Notes under the pieces: model-generated
The model's input: the letters and a program-made list of their open reading frames with translations, nothing else
What the model was told of the DNA's origin: nothing
The model's database searches: none
Assembly: GCF_009697225.1 (NCBI RefSeq)
Contig: NZ_WIND01000001.1
Location: 62,001-126,000, forward strand
Length of the DNA stretch: 64,000 bases
Direction of reading: 5' to 3'
Source: Halovulum marinum
Lineage (GTDB): Bacteria > Pseudomonadota > Alphaproteobacteria > Rhodobacterales > Rhodobacteraceae
Made by a program: the position numbers and the translations under genes
Shown: in pieces, positions 20,126 to 28,844 of the stretch
Layout of the letters: every line of letters begins with the position of its first letter
Numbering within the stretch: position 1 is the first letter of the stretch

Positions 20126-20622
20126 CGTCGAACAGACCGCCAGCCGGCGGCGCGGCGTCGCAACTCCCGCTACGCTTTTGCCGGCCGGGCTTGAAGTATC
20201 AGCGTTCGGCAGGCGGTTCCCTGGTAGCCTACCGCCGCGCATACATTTCCCACATGGTCTCTGCCCCATAATTATGGCCATAAGAATGATACCCTCACGG
20301 ATCCACTTCGTAGCCTACACAAACGCCGATCCTCGGGGAAAGCTAGGTGAACCTGTTTTAGGAAGCCATTCCATGCTGCCAGACAGATGCACGCCCTCGT
20401 ATCGGGACGATCTCCAGATAAGGATGATGCACGCTACCTATCCGACGCTACCTGTCCTCACATCGGGGTAGGCGAGAGCCTCTGTCAGCAGCGAATGCCC
20501 TGCCGGTCATTCCGTTGGTCGGACCTCAAATCTTCTACGCGCGCCATGTGGGGAAAATGTTGGCACGCCCGTCAACCGAGCAGGCTTTCGCCCGCACAAA
20601 CAACATCTTAATGGTCTGGATT
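20126..20622. other. gene-less segment between element remnant and tRNA-Ala
   Basis: About 500 bases with no convincing coding frame and visibly lower GC than the neighbouring genes. The only structure noted is a perfect 12-base palindrome, TTATGGCCATAA, at 20272-20283. It directly abuts the 3' CCA end of the tRNA gene, the usual integration side for tRNA-targeting integrases, but no integrase gene or repeat of the tRNA end was found. Confidence 0.6.
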
Positions 20623-20698
<76 letters not shown>

Positions 20699-20882
20699 GA
20701 ACCGGGCGCGGTTTTGCGCTTTCCCGGCGGAACTGTCAAGCGGTCACCGGGCCGTCCGGCGGAAAACCCAACAGCCGCGAAACCGAACCGCACATCCGGT
20801 GCAATGAGCGGCTGAAAGCCGCGCGCGCGATCTGCTAGACTTGCACAGTCTCCGGACATGAGACTTCACAGGAGGGATTCAA

Positions 20883-21539
20883 ATGGCACTTCGCATCAAT
20901 GACACCGCCCCGGATTTCACCGCGGAAACGACAGAGGGCAAGATCCGCTTTCACGAATGGATCGGCGACGGCTATGCGGTGCTTTTCTCGCATCCCAAGG
21001 ATTTCACCCCGGTATGCACCACCGAACTGGGAGTGATGGCCGGCATGGCCGACGAGTTCGCCAAGCGGAACTGCAAGATCATCGGCATCTCGATGGACCC
21101 GGTCGAGGATCACCAGAAATGGAAGGCCGACATCCAGTCGGTGTCCGGCAACGCGGTGGGCTATCCGATGATCGGCGATCCGGACATGTCGGTGGCCAAG
21201 CTCTACGACATGCTGCCGGCCGAGGCCTCGGGGGATCCGGCGAATCGCACGCCGGCCGACAACCAGACCGTGCGCTCGGTGTTCGTGATCGGTCCCGACA
21301 AGAAGGTGAAGCTGGTGCTCACCTACCCGATGACGACCGGGCGCAATTTCGACGAGATCCTGCGGGCGATCGACTCGATCCAGCTGACCGCCAACCACCA
21401 GGTCTCGACGCCGGCCAACTGGAAGCACGGCGAGGACGTGATCATCGTTCCCGCGGTCTCGGACGAGGACGCCGAGAAGCGCTTCGGCAGCTTCGAGCGG
21501 GTGCTGCCCTATCTGCGTCGCACCAGACAGCCGAACTGA
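20883..21539 (+). CDS. 1-Cys peroxiredoxin (Prx6 class)
   Basis: Reduces hydrogen peroxide and organic peroxides in the cytoplasm. At 218 residues it has the full length of the Prx6 class, with a long C-terminal domain. The peroxidatic motif is PKDFTPVCTTELG with the catalytic cysteine at residue 45. No resolving cysteine is evident in the usual C-terminal position, so an external thiol reductant is expected. The ATG follows CACAGGAGGGATTCAA, a strong ribosome site. It is monocistronic and converges on the DM13 gene across a hairpin. Confidence 0.92.
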   Translation: MALRINDTAPDFTAETTEGKIRFHEWIGDGYAVLFSHPKDFTPVCTTELGVMAGMADEFAKRNCKIIGISMDPVEDHQKWKADIQSVSGNAVGYPMIGDPDMSVAKLYDMLPAEASGDPANRTPADNQTVRSVFVIGPDKKVKLVLTYPMTTGRNFDEILRAIDSIQLTANHQVSTPANWKHGEDVIIVPAVSDEDAEKRFGSFERVLPYLRRTRQPN

Positions 21540-21549
21540 GCCGCGCGGG

Positions 21550-21573
21550 GCGCCGCCGGTCCGCCGGCGGCGC
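21550..21573. terminator. bidirectional hairpin between convergent genes
   Basis: A perfect 10-bp inverted repeat, GCGCCGCCGG / CCGGCGGCGC, with a TCCG loop. It lies exactly in the gap between the peroxiredoxin and DM13 stop codons. There is no U-tract on either side. Confidence 0.5.
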
Positions 21574-21574
21574 T

Positions 21575-22057
21575 TCAACGCTCCAGCGTCGCCACTGCGT
21601 AGAGCTGGCCGAACTCGGCCTCCCACAGCAGCACCGAGCCGTAGTCGGACGGATCAAGCCCCTCGGGCAGCAGGATCGTCTGGTCGCCGGCGAAACTGTC
21701 CAGCGGCCCCGCGTCCAGCACCTCGTCCAGCCGCGGCACGATGCCGGCGGCATCGCCCTCGGCGGTGCTCAGCAGCACGCGCAGGTCCGGGCCGGGGGTG
21801 ACCCGGAACTCGGTGAAACGCAGGATCTGGATGCGCCCTGCATCCAGCAGCTGCGCGCGGCCCCGTGCCCGGTGAAGATCGCCGGCGGCGCTGAAATCGC
21901 CGGCCGAGAAGATGCGCGCGGTGACCTCGGCCGGCACCGTCGCGCGCGGCGTCTGGCGCAACAGGTCGGGCGCGATCAACTGCACCGAAACCACGCCCGC
22001 GACGAAGCCCGCAAGCACCCCCAGAACCGTCGTCAGCAGACCGGTCAGTTGCCCCAT
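21575..22057 (-). CDS. DM13-domain membrane-anchored protein
   Basis: A 160-residue protein with one N-terminal membrane segment (LLTTVLGVLAGFVAGVVSVQ, about residues 6-25). An extracytoplasmic DM13 domain follows: FSAGDFSAAGDLHRARGRAQ, then ILRFTEFRVTPGPDLRVLLS and a C-terminal YGSVLLWEAEFGQLYAVATL. DM13 domains are suggested to be electron-transfer or redox modules; the catalytic details are not established. The start (MGQLTG) was chosen over a longer upstream frame that overlaps gltX. It lies 11 bases after gltX and is probably co-transcribed with it. Confidence 0.75.
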   Translation of the reverse strand: MGQLTGLLTTVLGVLAGFVAGVVSVQLIAPDLLRQTPRATVPAEVTARIFSAGDFSAAGDLHRARGRAQLLDAGRIQILRFTEFRVTPGPDLRVLLSTAEGDAAGIVPRLDEVLDAGPLDSFAGDQTILLPEGLDPSDYGSVLLWEAEFGQLYAVATLER

Positions 22058-22068
22058 CGCGCGGCCCC

Positions 22069-23406
22069 TCAGGCGGATCCGGCGCGCTCGGCGGCCGGGA
22101 TGCGCTGCAGCAGCGGCAATAGCGCGCCCATGTCCGGGCCGTCGCCGCGGCCGGTCAGCGCCAGCCGCAGCGGCCGGAACAGGTTCCTGCCCTTGCGCCC
22201 GGTCGCGGCCTTGACCTCCGCGGTCCAGGCGCCCCAGGTCGCCGGCGTCCACGGGCGCGGCGGCAGCAGCGCCAGCGCCTGCGCGACGAACGCGGCGTCC
22301 TCGTCGGCGATCTGCGGCGCGGCGCCGTCACGGCACAGCGCCCACCAGCCTTCGATGTCGTCGACCCGGTCCAGGTTCTCGTGCACCGCCGCCCACAGCG
22401 CGGGCGCCACGTCGCCGGGAACGCCCAGCGCCGACAGCCGCGCCGCCACGGCATCGTAGGGCATCGCCCGCACCACGCGCGCCGACAGCGCCTGCAGCTC
22501 GGCCGGATCGAACCGGGTCGGCGCCGCGCCGAACCGCGGCAGCTCGAACTCCGCCGCCAGCTCGTCCAGCGATCCGGCCGCCTCGACCGCCTGCCCCGAG
22601 CCGATGCGCGCCATCAGCGACAGCAGCGCCTGCGGCTGTATCCCGGCGGCGCGGAGATCACGCAGCGACAGCGTGCCCAGCCGCTTCGACAGCGCCTCGC
22701 CGCCGGGCCCGGTCAGCAGCGAGTGATGCGCATAGTGCGGCTCTTGCCCGCCCAGCGCCCGCACGATCTGGATCTGCGTCGCGGTGTTGGTGACGTGGTC
22801 GAGGCCGCGCACCACATGCGTCACCCCCATGTCCATGTCGTCGGTGACCGAGGCCAGCGTGTACAGCAGCTGGCCGTCACCCCGGATCAGCACCGGGTCC
22901 GAGACCGAGGCGGCGTCGATCGACTGCGGCCCGAGAATGCCGTCGTCCCACTCGATCCGCTGCTGGTCCAGCAGGAAACGCCAGTGTCCTCCGCGCTCGG
23001 CACGCAGCCTGTCCTTCTCGGCGTCCGCCAGCTTCAGCGCGGCCCGGTCGTAGACCGGCGGCCTGCCCATGTTCAGCTGCTTGCGGCGCTTCAGCTCCAG
23101 CTCCTGCGGGGTCTCGAACGCCTCGTAAAGCCTACCGGCCTCGCGCAAGGCCTGCGCCGCCTCGTGATAGCGCTCCAGCCGCGTCGACTGGCGCTCCTCG
23201 CGGTCCCAGGTCAGGCCCAGCCACTCCAGATCCTCGCGGATCGCGTCGACGTACTCCTCGCGCGAGCGCTCGGGATCGGTGTCGTCGATGCGCAGGATGA
23301 AGGTGCCGCCGGCACGGCGGGCGATCAGGTGGTTGAACAGCGCGGTGCGCAGGTTGCCGACGTGGATGTGGCCGGTGGGCGACGGGGCAAAGCGGGTGAC
23401 GGTCAT
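22069..23406 (-). CDS. gltX: glutamate--tRNA ligase
   Basis: Class I synthetase that attaches glutamate to tRNA in the cytoplasm, 445 residues. The HIGH-type signature is PSPTGHIHVGNLRTALF at the N-terminus and the KMSKS equivalent is EALSKRLGTLS. The C-terminal helical anticodon-binding domain reads RKGRNLFRPLRLALTGRGDGPDMG. Alphaproteobacteria commonly carry two GltX paralogs with different tRNA preference. Which this is (tRNA-Glu or tRNA-Gln specificity) cannot be told here. It is divergent from the metallopeptidase gene. Confidence 0.93.
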   Translation of the reverse strand: MTVTRFAPSPTGHIHVGNLRTALFNHLIARRAGGTFILRIDDTDPERSREEYVDAIREDLEWLGLTWDREERQSTRLERYHEAAQALREAGRLYEAFETPQELELKRRKQLNMGRPPVYDRAALKLADAEKDRLRAERGGHWRFLLDQQRIEWDDGILGPQSIDAASVSDPVLIRGDGQLLYTLASVTDDMDMGVTHVVRGLDHVTNTATQIQIVRALGGQEPHYAHHSLLTGPGGEALSKRLGTLSLRDLRAAGIQPQALLSLMARIGSGQAVEAAGSLDELAAEFELPRFGAAPTRFDPAELQALSARVVRAMPYDAVAARLSALGVPGDVAPALWAAVHENLDRVDDIEGWWALCRDGAAPQIADEDAAFVAQALALLPPRPWTPATWGAWTAEVKAATGRKGRNLFRPLRLALTGRGDGPDMGALLPLLQRIPAAERAGSA

Positions 23407-23559
23407 GCGGATCCCGGAAAATCTGTCGTTCGCCTGCTCTTATCGCGGATTCGGCGCGGGCAGAAGCCCGTGCTTGCGACGGGCCGCGCGCGCCGGCGCA
23501 GGCTGGCATTGCCGGGCGTTCCCGCCTATCTGCCTTTCAGGCAAGCGCGGAGGATCGGC

Positions 23560-23967
23560 ATGCATGACGACCAGGGCCCGGTGGCGCCCGACCTCGACAC
23601 CATCGAGGGGCACGCCCGCGACGCGGTCGAGGCGCTGCCCGCCGCCTTCCTGCCCACCGCCCGGCAGGTGGCGATCCGGGTGGTGGACTGGCCCGACGAC
23701 GACATGCTGGACGATCTGGGCATCGACGATGTCTACGGGCTGACCGGGCTCTACGACGGCATCCCGATGACGCAGAAGTCGGTGATGGACGTGGCCCAGG
23801 GTCCGGACACGATCTGGCTGTTCCGCCGCCCGATCCTCGACGAATGGGCGGACCGGGGCGAGATCGGGCTGCGTGCGCTGGTCGCGCACGTGCTGGTGCA
23901 CGAGATGGCGCATCACTTCGGCTGGTCCGACGCCGACATCGCCGCCATCGACCCGTGGTGGGAATGA
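23560..23967 (+). CDS. small zincin-like metallopeptidase family protein
   Basis: A 135-residue cytoplasmic protein of the zincin_1/DUF1025 type. The motif HEMAHHFGWSDADI near the C-terminus supplies the HExxH zinc site and a downstream Asp that could be the third ligand. An earlier block, DVYGLTGLYDGIPM, is typical of the family. The physiological substrate is unknown. The start ATG has a GCGGAGGATCGGC ribosome site. It converges with the TylF-like gene, leaving only four bases between stops. Confidence 0.8.
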   Translation: MHDDQGPVAPDLDTIEGHARDAVEALPAAFLPTARQVAIRVVDWPDDDMLDDLGIDDVYGLTGLYDGIPMTQKSVMDVAQGPDTIWLFRRPILDEWADRGEIGLRALVAHVLVHEMAHHFGWSDADIAAIDPWWE

Positions 23968-23971
23968 GCCG

Positions 23972-24652
23972 TCAGGCCGGCTGCATGATGAACGAATTGC
24001 AGAACGTCGCATAGGGCTGGTACGGGATCGCCTGCCATCCGGGATGCGCGCCCAGGAACTCGCGGAACGCGCGCGCCTCGCCCCGGCGCGGATCGCCCCG
24101 GTAATGGAACCAGTCGTCGAAGGCGATCAGCGTGCCCGGCTGCAGCAGGGGCGCGACCCGGTCCAGCACCGTCACCGTCGCCTCGTAGAGGTCGCAGTCG
24201 ATGTGGATCAGCGCCGCGCGCGGCGCCAGCGTCGGCAGCGCGGCCGGCAGCGTGTCCTCGAACAGGCCGACCTCCAGCCGCGGCGGGGTCAGCCCCAGCC
24301 CGGTGAACAGCGCCCGCACCCCGTCGGGCGTCACCGGCGCGTCCAGCGCGATGGTCGGGTGGCGCGGGTCGCGGTTCAGCGCACAGTCGCCCGCCGTCCA
24401 GCGGCCGTGGCCTTCGGAGTCCGCGGCCAGCCCGGCGAAGCTGTCGAAGCCGACCAGTTGCGGCGTCCGCGCGAACCACGGCGCCGAGGCCAGCAGCTTG
24501 CCCATCATCAGCAGCGTGCGTCCGCCGTAGACGCCGAACTCCAGCACGTCGCCCTCGATCTTCTCGAAGCCGATGAACTGCATCGCCCGCTTGAAGAATG
24601 CCAGGCGGTCGTCGCCCAGAACGAACTCGTTGATTTCCCTGGCCGTCGCCAT
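23972..24652 (-). CDS. TylF/MycF-type SAM-dependent methyltransferase
   Basis: A 226-residue enzyme predicted to methylate a sugar or polyketide-linked hydroxyl using S-adenosylmethionine. The SAM region reads GDVLEFGVYGGRTLLMM, and the family block is ALIHIDCDLYEATVTVLDRV followed by IAFDDWFHYRGDP, in which the acidic residues bind a metal in TylF homologs. Close homologs occur in surface glycan and secondary metabolite loci, but no such cluster surrounds it here, so the substrate is open. An imperfect CtrA-like TTTA-N7-TTAAC lies about 50 bases upstream and is not considered proven. Confidence 0.78.
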   Translation of the reverse strand: MATAREINEFVLGDDRLAFFKRAMQFIGFEKIEGDVLEFGVYGGRTLLMMGKLLASAPWFARTPQLVGFDSFAGLAADSEGHGRWTAGDCALNRDPRHPTIALDAPVTPDGVRALFTGLGLTPPRLEVGLFEDTLPAALPTLAPRAALIHIDCDLYEATVTVLDRVAPLLQPGTLIAFDDWFHYRGDPRRGEARAFREFLGAHPGWQAIPYQPYATFCNSFIMQPA

Positions 24653-24735
24653 GCCTCGCCCCGCAGCCCCGTGCCACCGGCCCCGGATATGGCCGGGCGC
24701 CGGTTAACGGCTGGTAAAGGCCGCGGCGCGACGGC

Positions 24736-26394
24736 TCAGCTGTTGTCGCGCCAGCGGTTGACGATCGGGTAGCGCCGGTCCAGCCAGAACGCCCGGCTGG
24801 TCAGCCGCGCCCCCGGCGCGGACTGGAAGCGCTTGTATTCCGAAATGTAGATCAGCTGCTCGATCTTCTTCACCGTGTCACGGTCGAAGCCGGCCTCGAC
24901 GCAGTCCGCGACCGAGCTTTCGCCCTCGATCAGCATCCCGAGAATGTCATCCAGCACCTCGTAGGGCGGCAGGCTGTCCTCGTCCTTCTGGTCGGCGCGC
25001 AGTTCGGCCGAGGGCGGCTTGTCGATCACCCGGTCCGGCATCGCCGCGCCCTTCGGGCCCAGCATCCAGTCGCGGTGGGTCTCGTTGCGCCAGCGGCAGG
25101 TGGCGAAGACGCGGGTCTTGTAGAGATCCTTGATCGGGTTGTAGCCGCCCGCCATGTCGCCGTAGATCGTCGCGTAGCCGACCGCCACCTCGGACTTGTT
25201 GCCGGTGGTCAGCAACATCTCGCCGAACTTGTTGGACAGCGCCATCAGCATCACCCCGCGCAGGCGGGACTGGATGTTCTCCTCGGTCACGTCCGGCGCC
25301 ATGCCGTTGAAGATCGGCGCAAGGCTTTCGGTGACCGCGGCGCGGGCCGGGCCGATGGGCACGGTGTCCAGCCGGCAGCCCAGCTTGCGCGCGACCGCCT
25401 CGGCATCCTCCAGCGAATGCTCGGATGTGTATTCCGAAGGCAGCATCACGCAGCGCACGTTTTCAGCGCCGATGGCGTCGGTGGCGATGGTCGCGACCAG
25501 CGCGCTGTCGACGCCGCCGGACAGGCCCAGCACCACCTTCGAGAAGCCGGCCTTGTGCAGGTAGTCGCGCAGCGCCTCGACCATCAGGCGGTATTCCTGC
25601 TCGATCACCGGCGGATGCACCGCCTTCTCGCCCTCGCGGGCGACCCAGCCGTGGTTGGTCTCGTCGAAGTCGACATGAGCGACCGCCTCGTCGAACACCG
25701 GCAGCATCATCGCCAGCTTGCCGCCCGGGTTCAGCACGAACGAGCCGCCGTCGAACACCTGGTCGTCCTGACCGCCGACCATGTTCAGGTAGATCAGCGG
25801 CACGCCGTTCTCGATCACGCGCGACACCATGTGGCCCATGCGCCGGTCCAGCTTGTTGCGGGCGTAGGGCGAGCCGTTCGGGACCAGCAGGATCTCGGCG
25901 CCGGATTCGACCATGGTCTCGGCCACGTCCTCGTACCAGCTGTCCTCGCAGACGGGCGTGCCCAGCCGCACCGCGTCCATGCCGAACGGACCCGAGACCG
26001 GGCCGCTGGTATAGAGCCGCTCCTCGTCGAACACGGCATAGTTCGGCAGGTGGTGCTTGCGGGCGATGCCGGCGACGGCGCCGTCGCGCAGCATGTAGTA
26101 GGCGTTGTACAGCCGCCCCGCCTCGTAGAGCGGTCCGCCGATCGCCAGCGCCGGGCCGTCGGCGCAACGCGCGGCCAGCGCCTCGATGTGGGCGCGGGCG
26201 TCCTCGACGAAGGCCGGCTTCAGCACCAGGTCCTGGGTCTGGTAGCCGGTGATGAACATCTCGGGCAGCGCCACCAGACCGGCGCCCGCCGCGCGGCCCT
26301 GCAGCCAGGCCGCGTGCGCCTTGTCGGCGTTGCCGGCCAGCGCCCCAAGCGTCGGGTTCAGCTGCGCGATCGTGACGCGATACGTGCGGGCCAT
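24736..26394 (-). CDS. nadE: glutamine-dependent NAD+ synthase
   Basis: Final step of NAD biosynthesis: amidation of nicotinate adenine dinucleotide using glutamine-derived ammonia. At 552 residues it is the two-domain form. The N-terminal nitrilase-like glutaminase has the Glu-Lys-Cys triad visible in LPEMFITGYQ, ARKHHLPNYAVFDEERLY and GTPVCEDSWYEDV. The C-terminal synthetase starts near residue 280 with VLGLSGGVDSALVATIA, the ATP-pyrophosphatase loop. The start (MARTYRVTIAQLNP) is at the beginning of family homology. It is divergent from the MORN-repeat gene. Confidence 0.94.
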   Translation of the reverse strand: MARTYRVTIAQLNPTLGALAGNADKAHAAWLQGRAAGAGLVALPEMFITGYQTQDLVLKPAFVEDARAHIEALAARCADGPALAIGGPLYEAGRLYNAYYMLRDGAVAGIARKHHLPNYAVFDEERLYTSGPVSGPFGMDAVRLGTPVCEDSWYEDVAETMVESGAEILLVPNGSPYARNKLDRRMGHMVSRVIENGVPLIYLNMVGGQDDQVFDGGSFVLNPGGKLAMMLPVFDEAVAHVDFDETNHGWVAREGEKAVHPPVIEQEYRLMVEALRDYLHKAGFSKVVLGLSGGVDSALVATIATDAIGAENVRCVMLPSEYTSEHSLEDAEAVARKLGCRLDTVPIGPARAAVTESLAPIFNGMAPDVTEENIQSRLRGVMLMALSNKFGEMLLTTGNKSEVAVGYATIYGDMAGGYNPIKDLYKTRVFATCRWRNETHRDWMLGPKGAAMPDRVIDKPPSAELRADQKDEDSLPPYEVLDDILGMLIEGESSVADCVEAGFDRDTVKKIEQLIYISEYKRFQSAPGARLTSRAFWLDRRYPIVNRWRDNS

Positions 26395-26506
26395 GCGGTG
26401 CCCCCTTGCTTCAGTCCCCCGCAGACATATCCCACCGCCCGAGGGACGCAAGTGCCGGCGTCGCCGCATTCGCGCCACGACGACGACACTTTCGGGGACA
26501 AAACCG

Positions 26507-26560
26507 TTGTAAGGAATGTGACCTATCCATAACATTCCCCGGGATCAGGGGCTGGAATGT
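26507..26560 (+). promoter_or_regulatory. candidate promoter with triple GGAATGT sites before the MORN gene
   Basis: TTGTAA at 26507-26512 and TAACAT at 26530-26535 are spaced by 17 bases and could form a sigma-70 promoter. GGAATGT occurs at 26513-26519 and 26554-26560, and inverted (ACATTCC) at 26532-26538, so three copies fall within 48 bases around the promoter. This suggests an operator in the nadE-MORN divergent region. The binding protein is unknown. Confidence 0.4.
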
Positions 26561-26641
26561 GGACAACCCGCCGGACCCGACGGTAGAAACCGGACAAACC
26601 GGCGCCTGCCCGCCCGGCAGCGAAACTTGAGGATCGGTGTT

Positions 26642-28066
26642 TTGACGAGAACCCTGACGACAGCGTCTCTGGTGGCCTTGTTACTTGCGGGTGCCGCGCA
26701 GGCGCAGGACGGCGACGTCCAGACCAAGCAGTACGACACCGGCGGCGTCTACACGGGTGAGTTCAAGGACGGCAAGCAGCACGGCCAGGGCCGCTACACC
26801 CTGCCCAACGGCTATGAGTACGAGGGCGAGTGGGTCGACGGCCGGATCGAGGGCCAGGGCTCGGCGAAGTTTCCCAACGGCTCGGTCTACACCGGCGCGT
26901 TCGTCAACGGCTCGCCCGAGGGGACCGGCAAGATCGTGTTCTCGGACGGCGGCACCTACGAGGGCGAGTGGGCCGGCGGCAAGATCAACGGCACCGGCGT
27001 CGCGGTCTACGCCAACGGCGTGCGCTACGAGGGCGAGTTCAAGGACGCGGTGCACCACGGCCAGGGGGTGATGACCTCGCCCAACGGCTACCGCTACGAA
27101 GGCGCCTGGGTGAACGGCGTCAAGGACGGCGAGGGCATTATCCTCTATCCCGACGGCGCCACCTACGAGGGCCAGATCGCGCAGGGCGTGCGCGAGGGCC
27201 AGGGCACGCTGAAGATGCCCGACGGGCTGAGCTACACCGGCGAGTGGAAGGGCGGCCAGATCAACGGCACCGGCGTGCTGGTGCAGGCCAACGGCGACAG
27301 GTACGAGGGCCAGCTGCAGAACGGCCAGCGCCACGGCGAGGGCGTGGCCACCTACGCCAGCGGCGACGTCTACGAGGGCGCGTTCGCCAACGACCAGCGG
27401 CACGGACAGGGCACCTTCACCGGCACCGACGGCTACCGCTACGTCGGCCTGTGGGTCGAGGGCCGGATCGAGGGCGAGGGAACCGTCACCTACCCCGACG
27501 GCTCGGTCTACGCCGGCGAGTTCAAGAACGACGTCGCCCACGGCACCGGCAAGATCACCTATGCTGACGGCTCGTCCTACGAGGGCGAATGGGCCAACGG
27601 CGTGATCGAGGGCAAGGGCGTCGCCCGCTACGAGAACGGCCTGGTCTACGAGGGCGAGTTCAAGAACGCCCGCAACCACGGCTTCGGCACGATGACCTAC
27701 GAGGACGGGTTCACCTACACCGGCCAGTGGAAGGACGGGCTGCGCGACGGCAGCGGCACCGCGACCTACGCCGACGGCACCGTCTACGAGGGCCAGTTCG
27801 TCGCCGGCCAGCGCGAGGGCGCCGGCAAGATCACCATGACCGACGGCTTCGCCTACGAGGGCGGCTGGAAATCGGGCGAGATCGACGGCGAGGGCGTGGC
27901 TACCTATCCCAACGGCGACCGCTACGAGGGGTTCTTCGCCAAGGGCCAGCGCCAGGGCCGGGGCAAGATGATCTATTCCAGCGGCGAGGAATACGACGGC
28001 TACTGGGCGCGCGGCGAGCAGGCCTCCAAGGAAGAGGCCGAGGCCGCCGCCGGCGCCGGCAACTGA
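26642..28066 (+). CDS. exported MORN-repeat protein (18 repeats)
   Basis: A 474-residue secreted or periplasmic protein made almost wholly of MORN repeats. After a signal peptide (MTRTLTTASLVALLLAGAAQ, then AQ) there are 18 full and one partial 23-residue units of the form YEGEWxxGxxxGxGxxxYxNG, giving a single elongated beta-strand ribbon. The C-terminus is short and acidic (SKEEAEAAAGAGN). No enzymatic domain is fused to it, so a scaffold or lipid/surface-binding role is likely, by inference only. The start is a TTG with AGGA eight bases before it; another in-frame TTG 15 bases upstream is possible. No ATG fits. Confidence 0.85.
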   Translation: MTRTLTTASLVALLLAGAAQAQDGDVQTKQYDTGGVYTGEFKDGKQHGQGRYTLPNGYEYEGEWVDGRIEGQGSAKFPNGSVYTGAFVNGSPEGTGKIVFSDGGTYEGEWAGGKINGTGVAVYANGVRYEGEFKDAVHHGQGVMTSPNGYRYEGAWVNGVKDGEGIILYPDGATYEGQIAQGVREGQGTLKMPDGLSYTGEWKGGQINGTGVLVQANGDRYEGQLQNGQRHGEGVATYASGDVYEGAFANDQRHGQGTFTGTDGYRYVGLWVEGRIEGEGTVTYPDGSVYAGEFKNDVAHGTGKITYADGSSYEGEWANGVIEGKGVARYENGLVYEGEFKNARNHGFGTMTYEDGFTYTGQWKDGLRDGSGTATYADGTVYEGQFVAGQREGAGKITMTDGFAYEGGWKSGEIDGEGVATYPNGDRYEGFFAKGQRQGRGKMIYSSGEEYDGYWARGEQASKEEAEAAAGAGN

Positions 28067-28083
28067 CCGGCGCGGCGCGCCGG
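28067..28083 (+). terminator. hairpin directly after the MORN gene
   Basis: CCGGCGC-GGC-GCGCCGG is a perfect 7-bp stem starting right after the stop codon. There is no U-tract. A second weak hairpin, GTTTCT-ATTG-AGAAAC, lies at 28227-28242 in the same gap. Confidence 0.4.
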
Positions 28084-28134
28084 GACGGTTCGGGGGACGG
28101 CCGCCGCGCGGCCACCCCGCGCGGGGCGCCGCTC

Positions 28135-28180
28135 GGTGCCGGAACAGGCGCCGGAACTGGCGCCGGAACTGGCGCCGGAC
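28135..28180. repeat. 12-bp tandem repeat array
   Basis: Nearly four head-to-tail copies of GGCGCCGGAACT (first unit GGTGCCGGAACA, last unit cut at ten bases) in the noncoding gap between the MORN gene and the Dabb-like gene. GGCGCC is itself a palindrome, so the array can also fold. Confidence 0.8.
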
Positions 28181-28317
28181 GGCGTGAAATGGGCGGTTTT
28201 CACCGTGAAAACCCCATTAACCACTTGTTTCTATTGAGAAACTGTTCGTGAAGACTTCGTAAACGCTGCCAGACCGGCCTTGCGGACTTGCAGGACAGGT
28301 TCCGCCAAGGCCAGGAC

Positions 28318-28659
28318 TCAGCCCGCTTGCGTCGGATCGAACTGGTCGGCCGCGAACACGGTATGGATGACGTGGCCGTCGAACATCTCGAACAGCTTTT
28401 TCGACGTTTCCTTGCTGGCCCAACGGGTCGGCGACGCAAGCGCCTCTTCTATGTCGGCGCGGGACGCGAACTTCATCGCCATCGTCAGCGGAAACGGGCT
28501 GTCGGGGTCGTCGCTTTCGACCTCTCGCAGGACCCTGAGTTCCAGGAGCTTCGGAAACGCGGACCAAAGCGGAACGAGGTTTTCCCGCCAGTGAGCATGA
28601 AAAGCCTCTTCCATCCCCGGCTTGATCGTGCCTTTGAAAAACGCGCAGCGAATGAACAT
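28318..28659 (-). CDS. Dabb/EthD-like small stress-type protein
   Basis: A 113-residue protein with the alternating strand-helix pattern of dimeric alpha/beta barrel (Dabb) proteins. It begins MFIRCAFFKGTIKPGMEEAF, then a helix ending in WSAFPKLLELRVLREVE, and a second strand-helix set with MKFASRADIEEALASP. Members include stress-induced proteins and small monooxygenase-like enzymes; the reaction here is unknown. The start ATG is the only good one. It stands alone between the MORN gene and the decayed methyltransferase. Confidence 0.65.
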   Translation of the reverse strand: MFIRCAFFKGTIKPGMEEAFHAHWRENLVPLWSAFPKLLELRVLREVESDDPDSPFPLTMAMKFASRADIEEALASPTRWASKETSKKLFEMFDGHVIHTVFAADQFDPTQAG

Positions 28660-28844
28660 GACAGCTTCTCTTTATGGCGCGGAGCATGGATCCTGCTCTC
28701 GCTGCCCGGTTTACCGGCGCGGCCGGGTCCTGCAAAGCGAAATACCATCGGGCTGGAACGATCAAGCGCGGCGTAGAAGGCTGTCACCAGCCCCCCCTTG
28801 CGCCGTTCGGTTGGCCCAAAGCGCTGCAATCCTGGTTTTCGTCC

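Noticed and set aside
20387-20611. A 74-codon plus-strand ORF near the tRNA as a small element gene
   Set aside because: It has no ribosome site, its composition is not coding-like and it runs across a boundary of mixed sequence.
24703-24719. CtrA-like site TTTA-N7-TTAAC upstream of the TylF-like gene
   Set aside because: One mismatch in a short motif, single copy and no cell-cycle gene nearby.
26700-28030. Regularly spaced 69-base repeats as a CRISPR-like array
   Set aside because: The periodicity is that of MORN codons in an open frame; there are no identical repeats with unique spacers.
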